The notes under the pieces were generated by a model. That model ran no database searches, was not told the DNA's origin, and worked only from the letters and a program-made list of their open reading frames with translations. A stretch of 64,000 nt of DNA from Microbispora corallina (GTDB lineage: Bacteria; Actinomycetota; Actinomycetes; Streptosporangiales; Streptosporangiaceae), in contig NZ_BOOC01000002.1 in assembly GCF_016863035.1 (NCBI RefSeq), positions 124,001-188,000 on the forward strand. The letters run 5' to 3'. The stretch's first letter is position 1. Each line of letters starts with the position of its first letter. The position numbers were made by a program, and so were the translations under genes. Positions 54,497 to 63,721 of the stretch are shown in pieces.

Positions 54497-57400
54497 TCAC
54501 TCCGGCTCCGCGACGGCCGCCAGTCCCCGCCGCGCCGCCTCCGCCCACACCGGGGCGTCCACCCGCCCGGCCACCTCCAGCGCGAGGCGGTAGCGCCCGG
54601 CCGCCTCGCCGGGCCGTCCGAGGAAGACCGCGAGGTCGCCGAGCACCTGCGCGACCGGCCACAGCGGCAGCAGCCCGGTGCCCTGCGTCACCGGGTCCTC
54701 CGGGTACGGCGCGAGCGCGCCGTACGCCTCCTCGGCCCGCTCCTTGTCGCCGATCGCGACGCCCAGCAGCCCGCGCACCACCAGGAAGAACCGGGCGTAA
54801 TAGTCGGGCCTGATCCTCGCGGGCCGTCCGGCCGCCCGCCGCGCCTCCTCCGTGCGGCCCGCGGCCGCCAGGGCGAGCGCGTACGGCTCGGCGGCCACGT
54901 CCCAGTAGCGCGCCACGACCTCGGCCTCCGGCACCAGTCCGGCGACGTCGCCGCGCAGCAGGGCCAGGCAGTACCGGGACATGTACGACAGGCCCACCTC
55001 GAAGCGCCACGCCCCCACCCGCGCGTGTGCCCGGGCGCCCTCCCGGTAGAGCCGCTCGGCCTCGGCGTACTCGCCGGCGACGGCCCGCCGGTAGGCCCGG
55101 TAGAACGTCACCAGCGAGCCCGGCATCGTCATGTCGTACCGCTCCGCCAGCCGCCCGCCCTCGCCGGCGTGCAGGTCGGCCCGCGCCCAGTCGAGGCTGC
55201 CGGTCGCCTGCTGCATGAGGATCAGGTGGGCCACCACCTCGGCGATCGCCAGCCCGTGCTCGCCGGCGAGGTCGAGCAACTCGGTCCCGTACCGCCGCCG
55301 TTCGGCCAGCCCGCCGTCCCTGAAGGTGTGGAAGGTGCGGGCGTTGAGGGCCTTGGCCACGGCCTCGGGGTCGCCCAGCCGCCTGGCCATGTCCAGGGCC
55401 TCGGCGGCCGCCCGCGCGCCCCGCTCCGTCTCCTCCCCCTCCAGCTCGAAGGCGAGCGAGGTGAGCAGCGCGCACCGGGCGGCGCCGTCGCCCGGCGGCA
55501 GCGCGGCCAGGGCCTCCTCGATCACCCGGACGACCTCGAGGGAGACCACGCCGTAGTCCCGAGTGCTCCACAGGGCGGGCGCGTCGAAGGCGCCGACCAC
55601 CCGCGCCGTCAGCTCGGGATCCCCCTGCGGCACGGCCAGCGCGATCGCCCGCTCCCGCATCTCGCGGGCCGCGGCCAGCTCGTTGCCCAGGGCGAGGGCG
55701 CGGACCCGCCGCATGATCAGCTCCAGGTCCTCGCGGCCGCCAAGCTCGATCGCCCGTCCCCACAGCGCCGCCGCCTCCCGGTAGGCGAAGCGCAGCTCGG
55801 CCCGCTCGGCCGCCAGCGCGGCGTAGTGGGCCGCCCGGGCCGGCTCCCCGCCGGACGCGTAGTGGTGCGCCAGCGCCGCCACCTCGTCGGGGCGGAGCCG
55901 TTCGAGCGCCGCGGCGACCCGGCCGTGGACGCGGGCCCGCCGCAGGCGCGACATGTCGTCGTACAGGGTGTCGCGGACGAGGGCGTGCGCGAACCGGAGG
56001 CCGCCGTCCTCGGGCTCGACGAGCAGCCCGGCCATGAGCGCGGCCTCGACCGCCTCGACGACCGCCTCGTCCCCGCCGCCGTTGACCGACGCGAGCACGT
56101 CGACGTCGACGTCCCTCCCGATCACGGCCGCCTCGCGCAGCACCGTCTGCGCGGGCACCGGCAGGCGGCCGAACCGGCGGCGCAGCACGTCCCGCACGCC
56201 CGCCGGGACGACGGACGCCGCCGTCTCCTCGCCCTCCGCCGCGATCAGCCGGGCGGTCTCGCGGAGGAAGAAGGGGTTGCCGCCCGTCCTGTCGGCGACG
56301 GCCGCCGCCGTGGCCGCCGAGACCTCGGCCCCGGACACCTCGGCCAGCAGGGCGGCCGCCGCCTCCCGGCCGACACCGGTCAGGGAGATCCGCAGCGGCT
56401 CGTGGCGGGCGAGCGCGGCGGCGGTCTCGGCCAGCCGGCCGGACTCCTCCTCCCGCGCCGTCCCGGCCACGACCACCGGCGCGCCGGCGAGGTCGGCGGC
56501 GAGGTGGACCAGCACGGCCAGCGTCTCGTCGTCCGCCCGGTGCAGGTCGTCCAGGATCAGCAGCAGCGGGGCCGGGCGCGCCGCCTCCGCGAGGTACGCC
56601 GCGAGGGCCCGGCGCAGCCGGAACCGCTCCGCCGTCAGGTCGGTCCCGGACGGCTGGTCGTGCCCCGCCGCGTCGTCGAGCAGCCGCTGGATCCGCGGGG
56701 CGAGGGCGTCCCGCGGGGGCACGGCCGCCGTCAGCGTGCGCAGGATCTCCGCCCAGGCCCATCCGGGCGGGGCGCCGCCCGTCTCCGGGCACCGTCCCAC
56801 CGCGACCCGCCAGCCCTGCTCGGCCCGCCGTACGGCCGCCGCCTCGACGAGCGCCGACTTGCCCATGCCCGCCTCGCCCGTGACCAGCGCGATCCCCCGG
56901 AGGAAGGCGAGCAGCCGGGCCAGCTCGTCCTCCCGCCCGAAGAGCCGTTCCCGGGCCGCGGGCTCGGCCGCGATCCGTCCGCTTTCGCGCCCCACCTGGT
57001 CCCGCTCCTGTGCGCTTTCGCTCCCCGCCGGACTCCGCTCCTGTGCGCTTTCGCTCCTCGCCGGACTCCGCTCCTGCGCGGGGCCTGCGCCCTCGCGCCC
57101 CGCCGCGTCCCGCTCCTGTACGCTCTCCCGGCCTGTGGCCTCCCATGTGAGCGGCCCGGAGCCCGGGACGGCCGCGCCGGGGCCGTCCCCGCCGCGCGCG
57201 GCGTGGTCCTCGGCCGCCTCCTGAATGTCCGCTCGAATGTCAGCGGCCTCGGCGAGGGGTGCGGCGGCGGGAAGCGGGCGGAGGTCGAGCGTGGGCGACT
57301 GGGCGAGGATGTCCGCCTCCAGCCGCTGCAGGGCCGGCCCCGGATCCACGCCCAGCTCCTCCGCGAGCACCCCCCGCGCCTCCCTCAGCGCCACGAGCGC

Positions 57401-58042
57401 GTCCCCCTGCCGGCCCTGCCGGTACAGGGCGAGCGCGAGCAGCCGCCAGGCCTCCTCCCGCAGCGGGTGGCCGGCGAGGAGGCCGCGCAGGTCGGCGACG
57501 ACCGGTCCGGGTGCGCCGAGGGCCAGCGCGGCCTCGGCGCGCTGCTCGGCCGCCGTGGCGCGCAGCTCCTCCAGGCGGCCGATCTCCGTCGTCGCCCAAT
57601 CCGCCGTCGCGAACTCCGCGTACGCCGGGCCCTGCCACAGGGCCAGCGCCTCGTCGAGCAGGCGCAGCGCCGCCCGGGGATCGCCCTCGGCCGCCGCCCG
57701 GGCGCCCCGGCGGGCCAGCTCGTCGAACCGCCAGGCGTCCACGTCCTCGCTGCGCAGCGCGTAGCCCGGCGGCACGGTGACCAGGACGCGGGCGGGCGTG
57801 CGCGCGGTCCGCTCCGGCTCCAGAGCCCGGCGCAGGTTGGAGACGTACGCCTGGACCGAGGCGAGCGCGCTCGGCGGCGGCTGCTCGTGCCACAGGTCGT
57901 CGATCATGCGCTCGACCGGGACGACCTGCCCGCCGGCCACGAGCAGGCGCGCGAGGACCGATCTCTGCCGCGGTCCCCCGAGGTCGACCGGCCCGGTCGC
58001 GCCGATCGCGTGAAACGCTCCAAGCACCCGGAAGATCGCCAT
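54497..58042 (-). CDS. SARP-type regulator with BTAD, AAA ATPase and TPR-like domains
   Basis: An 1181-residue AfsR/SARP-like regulator. N-terminal OmpR-type winged helix (1-95) and BTAD (96-245) are followed by a low-complexity linker (250-365) with tandem SPAGSESAQER units, an ATPase with Walker A GEAGMGKS (389-396) and Walker B LLLILDDLHRADD (about 494-506), and a long helical TPR-like C-terminus (to 1181). Such large SARPs activate secondary-metabolite or developmental genes, but no biosynthetic cluster is in this window. A TAAGCT hexamer lies 8 nt before the ATG and an inverted repeat overlaps the -35 region. Confidence 0.92.
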   Translation of the reverse strand: MAIFRVLGAFHAIGATGPVDLGGPRQRSVLARLLVAGGQVVPVERMIDDLWHEQPPPSALASVQAYVSNLRRALEPERTARTPARVLVTVPPGYALRSEDVDAWRFDELARRGARAAAEGDPRAALRLLDEALALWQGPAYAEFATADWATTEIGRLEELRATAAEQRAEAALALGAPGPVVADLRGLLAGHPLREEAWRLLALALYRQGRQGDALVALREARGVLAEELGVDPGPALQRLEADILAQSPTLDLRPLPAAAPLAEAADIRADIQEAAEDHAARGGDGPGAAVPGSGPLTWEATGRESVQERDAAGREGAGPAQERSPARSESAQERSPAGSESAQERDQVGRESGRIAAEPAARERLFGREDELARLLAFLRGIALVTGEAGMGKSALVEAAAVRRAEQGWRVAVGRCPETGGAPPGWAWAEILRTLTAAVPPRDALAPRIQRLLDDAAGHDQPSGTDLTAERFRLRRALAAYLAEAARPAPLLLILDDLHRADDETLAVLVHLAADLAGAPVVVAGTAREEESGRLAETAAALARHEPLRISLTGVGREAAAALLAEVSGAEVSAATAAAVADRTGGNPFFLRETARLIAAEGEETAASVVPAGVRDVLRRRFGRLPVPAQTVLREAAVIGRDVDVDVLASVNGGGDEAVVEAVEAALMAGLLVEPEDGGLRFAHALVRDTLYDDMSRLRRARVHGRVAAALERLRPDEVAALAHHYASGGEPARAAHYAALAAERAELRFAYREAAALWGRAIELGGREDLELIMRRVRALALGNELAAAREMRERAIALAVPQGDPELTARVVGAFDAPALWSTRDYGVVSLEVVRVIEEALAALPPGDGAARCALLTSLAFELEGEETERGARAAAEALDMARRLGDPEAVAKALNARTFHTFRDGGLAERRRYGTELLDLAGEHGLAIAEVVAHLILMQQATGSLDWARADLHAGEGGRLAERYDMTMPGSLVTFYRAYRRAVAGEYAEAERLYREGARAHARVGAWRFEVGLSYMSRYCLALLRGDVAGLVPEAEVVARYWDVAAEPYALALAAAGRTEEARRAAGRPARIRPDYYARFFLVVRGLLGVAIGDKERAEEAYGALAPYPEDPVTQGTGLLPLWPVAQVLGDLAVFLGRPGEAAGRYRLALEVAGRVDAPVWAEAARRGLAAVAEPE
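57004..57069 (-). repeat. 33-bp tandem repeat in the SARP linker
   Basis: Two nearly identical 33-bp units (57004-57036, 57037-57069; one base differs) encode an 11-residue motif, SPAGSESAQER, with degenerate partial copies on both sides. The period keeps frame. Confidence 0.85.
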
Positions 58043-58059
58043 GAGCGGTCAGCTTACAT

Positions 58060-58090
58060 ATCCGGAAATGTCACAACCAGACATTCGGAT
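58060..58090. promoter_or_regulatory. inverted repeat in the SARP promoter region
   Basis: ATCCG-ga-AATGTC-N7-GACATT-CGGAT (58060-58090) is an 11-bp inverted repeat with a 2-nt bulge just upstream of the SARP -10 (TAAGCT, minus strand, 58051-58056) in the 79-bp gap after corC. It could be an operator or a terminator of the corC operon. Confidence 0.5.
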
Positions 58091-58121
58091 CAGCGCGAAT
58101 CGATCATCACCGGCCGGGTGG

Positions 58122-59420
58122 TCACTCGTGGTCGGCGGCGGCGCCCACGACCTCGTCGTCCGCGGCGGACGGCTCCAAGCGGCGCACCACAACCGTGCTG
58201 ATGCGGTTCCGGCGGCCTGCGAGGTTCTCCGCGGTCAGCCGCAGGCCCGCGATCGTCGCCTCCGACCCGGCGATCGGCACGCGGCCGAGCGCGTGGGCCA
58301 GCAGGCCGCCGACCGTGTCGACGTCGTCGACCTCGATCTCGGTGCCGAACAGCTCGGCCAGCTCGTCGACCGGCAGGCGGGCGGTCACCCGCGCCGCGCC
58401 GTCGTCGAGCCACTCGACCCGTGGGGCCTCCTGGTCGTACTCGTCGGCGATCTCCCCGACGATCTCCTCGATCACGTCCTCGATCGTCACGAGGCCGGCC
58501 GTGCCGCCGTACTCGTCGATGACGATGGCGAGGTGGATCTGCCGCGCCTGCATCTCGCGCAGCAACTCGTCGATGGGCTTGCTCTCCGGCACGTACGTCG
58601 CGGGGCGCATGAGCTCGTCGATCCTGGCCGTCGAGTCGCCGGTGTCCTGCATCCGCCGGACGATGTCCTTGAGATAGGCGATGCCGACGACGTCGTCCTC
58701 GTTCTCCCCGGCCACCGGGATGCGGGAGAACCCGCTGCGCAGGGCCAGCGAGAGCGCCTGGCTGAGGTTCTTGCCGCGCTCGATGAAGACCATGTCGGTC
58801 CTGGGCACCATGACCTCGCGGACCAGCGTGTCGCCGAGCTCGAAGACCGAGTGGATCATCTCGCGCTCGTCCGGCTCGATCACCCTGCGCTGCTCGGCGA
58901 GGTCGACCAGGTCGCGCAGCTCGGCCTCCGACGTGAACGGCCCCTCCCGGAAGCCCCGCCCCGGCGTGAGCGCGTTGCCCAGCAGGATCAGCAGCTTGGG
59001 CAGCGGGCCGAAGATGCGGGTCAGGCCGTACACGACGGGCGCGGCGGCCAGGGCGATCGGCTCGGCGTGCTGGCGGCCGAGCGTACGCGGCGAGACGCCC
59101 ACGATCACGTAGCTGACCAGGATCATGACGACGGCCGCCGCGGCGTACGCGCGGCCGCGGTCGCCCAGCCAGTCGATGAACAGCAGCGTCGTGATGACGG
59201 TGGCGACGAGCTCGCAGCTCAGCCGCAGCAGGAGCAGCAGGTTGAGGTAGCGCGGCGGGTCGGCGACGATCGCCTGGAGCCGCCCGGCTCCTCGCCTGCC
59301 CTCCTTGACGAACTCCTCGGCCCGCACCCGCGAGATCCGGGTGAGGGCCGTCTCCGCGCTCGCCAGCAGGCCGCCGACCCCGATCAGGACGACGGCGGAC
59401 AGCAGCCAGCCGTTGTTCAC
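58122..59420 (-). CDS. corC: CorC/HlyC-family (CNNM + CBS) membrane protein
   Basis: A 432-residue protein: CNNM transmembrane domain (about 1-165, four helices), a CBS pair (about 190-310, [13 protein letters not shown] and [20 protein letters not shown]) and a C-terminal CorC_HlyC domain (about 335-420). Related proteins handle magnesium or cobalt efflux. GTG 59420 overlaps the ybeY stop (GTGA), so the upstream frame is not used. Part of phoH-ybeY-corC. Confidence 0.94.
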   Translation of the reverse strand: MNNGWLLSAVVLIGVGGLLASAETALTRISRVRAEEFVKEGRRGAGRLQAIVADPPRYLNLLLLLRLSCELVATVITTLLFIDWLGDRGRAYAAAAVVMILVSYVIVGVSPRTLGRQHAEPIALAAAPVVYGLTRIFGPLPKLLILLGNALTPGRGFREGPFTSEAELRDLVDLAEQRRVIEPDEREMIHSVFELGDTLVREVMVPRTDMVFIERGKNLSQALSLALRSGFSRIPVAGENEDDVVGIAYLKDIVRRMQDTGDSTARIDELMRPATYVPESKPIDELLREMQARQIHLAIVIDEYGGTAGLVTIEDVIEEIVGEIADEYDQEAPRVEWLDDGAARVTARLPVDELAELFGTEIEVDDVDTVGGLLAHALGRVPIAGSEATIAGLRLTAENLAGRRNRISTVVVRRLEPSAADDEVVGAAADHE

Positions 59421-59890
59421 GGCTTCCGCCGCGCCTCCCGCCATGCCTCGAGGAGCTGGTCCTGCAGGCCGAACATCTCGGCGTGCTCCTCGGGCTCGGC
59501 GTGGTCGTAGCCCAGCAGGTGGAGGATGCCGTGCGTGCACAGCAGCTCCAGCTCGTCCTGCGGGCCGTGCCCGGCGTCGGCCGCCTGCTTGGCCGCGACC
59601 TGCGGGCAGAGCACCACGTCGCCGAGCAGCGCCGGGTCCGGGGAGGGGTCCTCCTCGCGGCCGCCGCTGTTGGGCCGCAGCTCGTCCATGGGGAACGCCA
59701 GGACGTCGGTCGGGCCCGGCTCGCCCATCCACTGCTCGTGCAGCTCGGCCATGGCCGCCTCGTCGATCACCAGGATCGACAGCTCGGCCAGCGGGTTGAC
59801 ACCCATCCGGCCGAGCACCAGCCCGGCCAGCTCGACCAGCGCCGACTCGTCGACCGCGACGCCGGACTCGTTGGCCACCTCGATGCTCAC
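59417..59890 (-). CDS. ybeY: rRNA maturation endoribonuclease YbeY
   Basis: A 157-residue metal-dependent RNase for 16S rRNA 3'-end maturation and ribosome quality control. The zinc motif [11 protein letters not shown] gives H120, H124 and H130. GTG 59890 follows GGAGACCCC. Between phoH and corC with overlap to corC. Confidence 0.97.
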   Translation of the reverse strand: MSIEVANESGVAVDESALVELAGLVLGRMGVNPLAELSILVIDEAAMAELHEQWMGEPGPTDVLAFPMDELRPNSGGREEDPSPDPALLGDVVLCPQVAAKQAADAGHGPQDELELLCTHGILHLLGYDHAEPEEHAEMFGLQDQLLEAWREARRKP

Positions 59891-59921
59891 GGGGTCTCCT
59901 CACCCGTACGGGGCCGCCCGC

Positions 59922-60944
59922 TCATCGCCGGCCCCGCTGGCGCTTGGCGATCGCGCGCGGCTCGGACGCCATGGCGGCGTCGTAGCGGCCGTACGCGTCG
60001 ACGATGTCGCTGACCAGCTTGTGACGGACCACGTCGGCGCTGGTGAGACGGCTGAAGTGGATGTCCTCGATGCCTTCGAGGATGTGCTGGACGACCTTGA
60101 GGCCGCTCTCCTGGCCGCCGGGGAGGTCGATCTGGGTCACGTCGCCGGTGACCACGATCTTCGAGTTGAACCCCAGGCGGGTGAGGAACATCTTCATCTG
60201 CTCGGGCGAGGTGTTCTGCGCCTCGTCGAGGATGATGAAGGCGTCGTTCAGGGTGCGCCCGCGCATGTACGCCAGCGGCGCGACCTCGATCGTCCCGGCG
60301 GCCATGAGGCGGGGGATCGAGTCGGGGTCGAGCATGTCGTGCAGCGCGTCGTACAGGGGGCGCAGGTACGGGTCGATCTTCTCGTAGAGCGTGCCGGGCA
60401 GGAACCCGAGCCGCTCGCCGGCCTCCACCGCGGGGCGGGTGAGGATGATCCGGTTGACCCGCTTGTTCTGCAGGGCCTTCACGGCCTTGGCCATGGCGAG
60501 GTAGGTCTTGCCGGTGCCCGCCGGGCCGATGCCGAAGACGATGGTGTGCCGGTCGATCGCGTCGACGTACCGCTTCTGGTTGAGGGTCTTGGGACGGATC
60601 GTGCGGCCGCGGGCCGACAGGATGTCCAGCGAGAGGACCTCGGCCGGACGGTCGCCGCCGGTCATCCGCAGCATCGAGATGCTGCGCTCCACGGCGTCGG
60701 GGGTGAGCTCGGCGCCCGAGCCGACCAGCTCGACCAGCTCCTCGAACAGGCGCACGACGACGCCGCTCTCCTCGGGGCTGCCCGTGATGGTGATCTCGTT
60801 GCCGCGGACGTGGATGTCGGCGTCGAAGGCGTTCTCGATGACCCGGAGAAGCTCGTCACGCGAGCCGAGGAGGCTGACCATGGCCTGCCCCTCGGGGATG
60901 ACTACCTTGGCCTGGGTCCTGTGGGTGTGTACTGACTCGGACAT
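59922..60944 (-). CDS. phoH: PhoH-like ATPase
   Basis: A 340-residue PhoH family protein: an N-terminal KH-like segment (20-90), Walker A GPAGTGKT (140-147), [21 protein letters not shown] (Walker B) and [12 protein letters not shown] nucleic-acid ATPase linked to YbeY in most bacteria. First gene of the operon; no strong ribosome site (a GGGAGG lies 27 nt upstream). Confidence 0.95.
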   Translation of the reverse strand: MSESVHTHRTQAKVVIPEGQAMVSLLGSRDELLRVIENAFDADIHVRGNEITITGSPEESGVVVRLFEELVELVGSGAELTPDAVERSISMLRMTGGDRPAEVLSLDILSARGRTIRPKTLNQKRYVDAIDRHTIVFGIGPAGTGKTYLAMAKAVKALQNKRVNRIILTRPAVEAGERLGFLPGTLYEKIDPYLRPLYDALHDMLDPDSIPRLMAAGTIEVAPLAYMRGRTLNDAFIILDEAQNTSPEQMKMFLTRLGFNSKIVVTGDVTQIDLPGGQESGLKVVQHILEGIEDIHFSRLTSADVVRHKLVSDIVDAYGRYDAAMASEPRAIAKRQRGRR

Positions 60945-60999
60945 GGGCGGCCGTTACGGCCCTGATCGCCTCCCTTTGATTCCCTCTAATGCTAGCCGC

Positions 61000-61344
61000 T
61001 CAGCCCGGAGGCCAGGTGAGGCTCCGGCCGCCGATGACGTGGGCGTGGACGTGGAAGACGGTCTGCCCCGCCCCGGGGCCCGTGTTGAGGACCACCCGGT
61101 ATCCCGTGTCCGCCACACCCTCCTGCACGGCCACCGCGTGACAGGCCTTGAGCAGGTCGTCGGCGAGGCCGTCGTCGGCCGCCGCGAGGGCGGCCGCGTT
61201 CTCGTGGTGGGCCTTCGGCACGACGAGGACGTGGGTGGGGGCCTGCGGGTTGATGTCGCGGAAGGCCAGCGCCCGGCCGGCCTCCAGGACGATGTCCGCG
61301 GGCACCTCCTTGGCCACGATCTTGCAGAACAGGCAGTCGCTCAC
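61000..61344 (-). CDS. HIT-family nucleotide-binding protein
   Basis: A 114-residue histidine-triad hydrolase of the Hint type. HVHAHVIGG supplies H98, H100 and H102; CLFCKI near the N-terminus is the usual zinc-type pair. It likely cleaves nucleoside phosphoramidates. GTG 61344 lies 7 nt after TAGTCT (leaderless), so the long upstream frame is rejected. Divergent from the ECF sigma factor. Confidence 0.95.
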   Translation of the reverse strand: MSDCLFCKIVAKEVPADIVLEAGRALAFRDINPQAPTHVLVVPKAHHENAAALAAADDGLADDLLKACHAVAVQEGVADTGYRVVLNTGPGAGQTVFHVHAHVIGGRSLTWPPG

Positions 61345-61462
61345 GTGCGAAAGACTAGCCGTTGCCGATCGGTGATGACGGTAAAGATCCCGCGGGCTAA
61401 TGTGAGTGTGCGACACTGCACCAGAAACCACCCCTAGTGCCGGGCGAGGACACCACTGGGTC

Positions 61463-62068
61463 ATGCCCCCTAATGATTCGGAAGAACGTAAACCCCCCGG
61501 GAATGACGAGCGTCCTATTGATGTGACCACCGAGACCCTCGTGGCCGACAGGTCGTTGGGGACGGTGCCCGTCGGGTGGGATGCCGACATGGCCGTGACG
61601 GCGCTCTACAGCGCCCACTATCGGTCGTTGGTGCGTCTCGCGGTGCTGCTGGTGCGCGATGTGGCCAGCGCGGAGGAAGTCGTTCAGGACGCGTTCGTCG
61701 CCATTCACGGCGCCTGGCGCAGGCTGAGGGACACCGACAAGGCACTGGCCTACCTTCGCCAGTCGGTCGTCAACCGATCCCGTTCGGTGCTGCGTCATCG
61801 CGCGGTCGTCGAGAAGTACGCGCCGAAGGGGCTGCCGGACGCGCCGAGCGCCGAGAACGGCGCCATCGGCGAGCTGGAGCGGTCGGCCGTCATCGAGGCG
61901 CTGCGCAGCCTGCCCACCCGGCAGCGCGAGGCGCTGGTGCTGCGATACTACGGCGACCTGTCCGAGGCCGAGATCGCGCACGCGATGGGGATCAGCAAGG
62001 GCGCGGTGAAGAGTCACACGGCCCGCGGCATGGCCGCACTACGCATGGCACTGGAGCAGTTCTCATGA
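61463..62068 (+). CDS. ECF-type RNA polymerase sigma factor (SigE/SigM-like)
   Basis: A 201-residue sigma factor: region 2 (about 48-110, LYSAHYRSLVRLAVLLVRDVASAEEVVQDAF) and region 4 (about 150-198, LRSLPTRQREALVLRYYGDLSEAEIAHAMG). A TAATGT -10 at 61398-61403 places transcription start near 61410, downstream of the alternative GTG 61406, so ATG 61463 is used. It is translationally coupled to a membrane protein that is probably its anti-sigma factor. Confidence 0.93.
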   Translation: MPPNDSEERKPPGNDERPIDVTTETLVADRSLGTVPVGWDADMAVTALYSAHYRSLVRLAVLLVRDVASAEEVVQDAFVAIHGAWRRLRDTDKALAYLRQSVVNRSRSVLRHRAVVEKYAPKGLPDAPSAENGAIGELERSAVIEALRSLPTRQREALVLRYYGDLSEAEIAHAMGISKGAVKSHTARGMAALRMALEQFS

Positions 62069-62727
62069 CCTTCCCGCCCGACGACGAGTACGGCGACCTG
62101 CTGCGCCGTGCCTTGCGCGCGGAGGCGGACTCGGTCGTGCCGTCTCCCGAAGGATTGGAGATCATCCGCACGCGCATCGAGAACCGGGGACTGCGCGGCC
62201 TGCGGAATGTGATGTGGTGGCGCGTCGGCGCGTCCGTGGCCGGGGCCGTCCTGGTCGCGGGCACGGTCGTCATGCTCGTCCCCGACCTGCGCACCCAGGT
62301 GGCCCAGTCCACCGGCATCTCGCAGGTGGGAGCCGACGGCAACCAGCAACCCGACACCTCCTCGATCCAGCGTCCCCCGGTACCCGGGGCGACGCACCAG
62401 GTCGTCGTCCCCACCACCGGGGCGACGCACGGGACGCAGCACCCGACGCCGCCCCCCACGCACAAGGCCGGGGCGAGCCCCAAGCCCACCCCGAGCAGGT
62501 CCGATCCCTGCGCCACGCCCGTCCCGAGCGCCGGGGTGGTCGAGCCGGAGACGACGAACGGCCCCTCCTGCGCGCCCGCGCAGACCCCGCCGCCGTCGTC
62601 CCAGCCGCCCGCGTCCACCGCGACCCCGTCGGCTCCGGCGAGCGCGACCGTCTCGCCGACGCCCTCGCCGTCCCCGACGGCGAGCGACTCGTTGGCGCCC
62701 GACTCGGCCTCGACGCCGGCGTCCTAG
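62065..62727 (+). CDS. sigma-factor-linked membrane protein with proline/serine-rich tail
   Basis: A 220-residue protein overlapping the sigma factor by 4 nt (ATGA). A cytoplasmic N-terminus (1-48) precedes one membrane helix (about 53-72) and a long extracellular tail rich in Pro, Ser, Thr and Ala. No zinc anti-sigma HxxxCxxC motif is seen, so an anti-sigma role is inferred from position only. The TAG stop at 62725 lies inside a duplicated stretch: the same frame continues for 29 more codons of the same composition to TGA 62815-62817, and the two copies are similar in sequence. The stop may be recent. Confidence 0.8.
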   Translation: MTFPPDDEYGDLLRRALRAEADSVVPSPEGLEIIRTRIENRGLRGLRNVMWWRVGASVAGAVLVAGTVVMLVPDLRTQVAQSTGISQVGADGNQQPDTSSIQRPPVPGATHQVVVPTTGATHGTQHPTPPPTHKAGASPKPTPSRSDPCATPVPSAGVVEPETTNGPSCAPAQTPPPSSQPPASTATPSAPASATVSPTPSPSPTASDSLAPDSASTPAS

Positions 62728-62829
62728 AGAGCGCCGTCCTCGCCGAGCGCGACCGTCACGCCGACGCCCTCGCCGTCTCCGGCGGCGCCCGACTCGGCCT
62801 CGTCACCGGTGTCCTGAAGACCGCCGAGC

Positions 62830-62848
62830 CCGCCCGTTTTGTGGGCGG
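62830..62848. terminator. hairpin between sigma operon and rsmE
   Basis: CCGCCC (62830-62835) and GGGCGG (62843-62848) form a 6-bp stem with the T-rich loop GTTTTGT, located between two convergent genes. A weak bidirectional terminator candidate. Confidence 0.45.
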
Positions 62849-62854
62849 CGTGGC

Positions 62855-63595
62855 CTACCAGCGGCCGCAGCGGGCCAGGAGCACGGCCGCGGCGGCGATG
62901 CCCGCGGTCGAGGTCCGCAGCACGGTCGGCCCCAGCAGGGCCGGTACGGCTCCCGCGTCCCGGAAGCCCGCGATCTCCTCGTCGGTGATCCCGCCCTCGG
63001 GGCCGACCACGACGACGACGTCCCCCGGCTCGCCGGCCTTCGGCGGCGTGAGCCCGCTGAGCGGCTCGGCGGCCTCCTCGTGCAGGACGACGGCGAGCGC
63101 GGCGCCGGAGATCAGCTCCCGCACCCGGGCCGTGCCGGCCTGCTCGGTCACCTCCGGCAGGTGGAAGCGGCGGGCCTGTTTGGCGGCCTCCCGTGCGGTG
63201 CTCCGCCAGCGGGCGAGCGACTTGGCCGCCCGGTCGCCCTTCCACTGCGTCACGCAGCGCGCGGCGGCCCATGGGACGATCACGTCCACCCCGGCCTCGG
63301 TCATCATCTCGACCGCGAGCTCGCCCCGCTCGCCCTTGGGCAGCCCCTGGACCACCACCAGGCGCGGCCGCGGGGCCTCCACCTCGTAGCGGCGCAGCAC
63401 CCGGGCCGTCAGGGCGTCCTTGCCGGCGGCCACCACCTCGCACTCGGCGACCCGGCCCGCGCCGTCGGTCAGGTCGACGCGCTCGCCGGGCCGCAGCCGC
63501 CGGACGGACGCCGCGTGCCGGCCCTCCGGGCCGTCGAGGACGACCGGGTCGGCCGCGAGGGCGGCCGCGCCGGCCAGGAACACGGGAACGCTCAT
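62855..63595 (-). CDS. rsmE: 16S rRNA (uracil-1498-N3)-methyltransferase RsmE
   Basis: A 246-residue SPOUT methyltransferase acting on U1498 of 16S rRNA with S-adenosylmethionine. The C-terminal trefoil-knot region has VVVGPEGGITDEEI and LRTSTAGIAAAAVLL; the N-terminal PUA-like domain precedes it. ATG 63595 follows GAGGAGG. Its start overlaps the stop of a 27-codon ORF, so translation may be coupled. Confidence 0.95.
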   Translation of the reverse strand: MSVPVFLAGAAALAADPVVLDGPEGRHAASVRRLRPGERVDLTDGAGRVAECEVVAAGKDALTARVLRRYEVEAPRPRLVVVQGLPKGERGELAVEMMTEAGVDVIVPWAAARCVTQWKGDRAAKSLARWRSTAREAAKQARRFHLPEVTEQAGTARVRELISGAALAVVLHEEAAEPLSGLTPPKAGEPGDVVVVVGPEGGITDEEIAGFRDAGAVPALLGPTVLRTSTAGIAAAAVLLARCGRW

Positions 63596-63675
63596 GCCAC
63601 CTCCTCGCCTGACGGCTCGGAGCCGCATTCGCGAAACGCGCAGTGCCTACCGATTCGCTCGCTCCGCTCGCTCAT
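63592..63675 (-). CDS. small ORF coupled to rsmE
   Basis: A 27-residue ORF (MSERSERIGRHCAFRECGSE and seven further residues) between dnaJ and rsmE. It has its own GGAGGTGGC ribosome site before the ATG and its TGA overlaps the rsmE ATG (ATGA). The 18 bp around its start (63669-63686) recur exactly at the rsmE start (63589-63606), suggesting a local duplication. The GAGCGGAGCGAGCG segment resembles a short repeat common in actinomycetes, so it may not encode a functional peptide. Unrecognised. Confidence 0.4.
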   Translation of the reverse strand: MSERSERIGRHCAFRECGSEPSGEEVA

Positions 63676-63721
63676 GCCACCTCCTCACCCCGGGGCCACC
63701 GGCCCGTGGCCCGCGCGTGGG

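Noticed and set aside
54497..58042. SARP gene as a marker of a biosynthetic gene cluster in this window
   Set aside because: No polyketide, peptide, terpene or tailoring genes are near it; the flanks are housekeeping genes.
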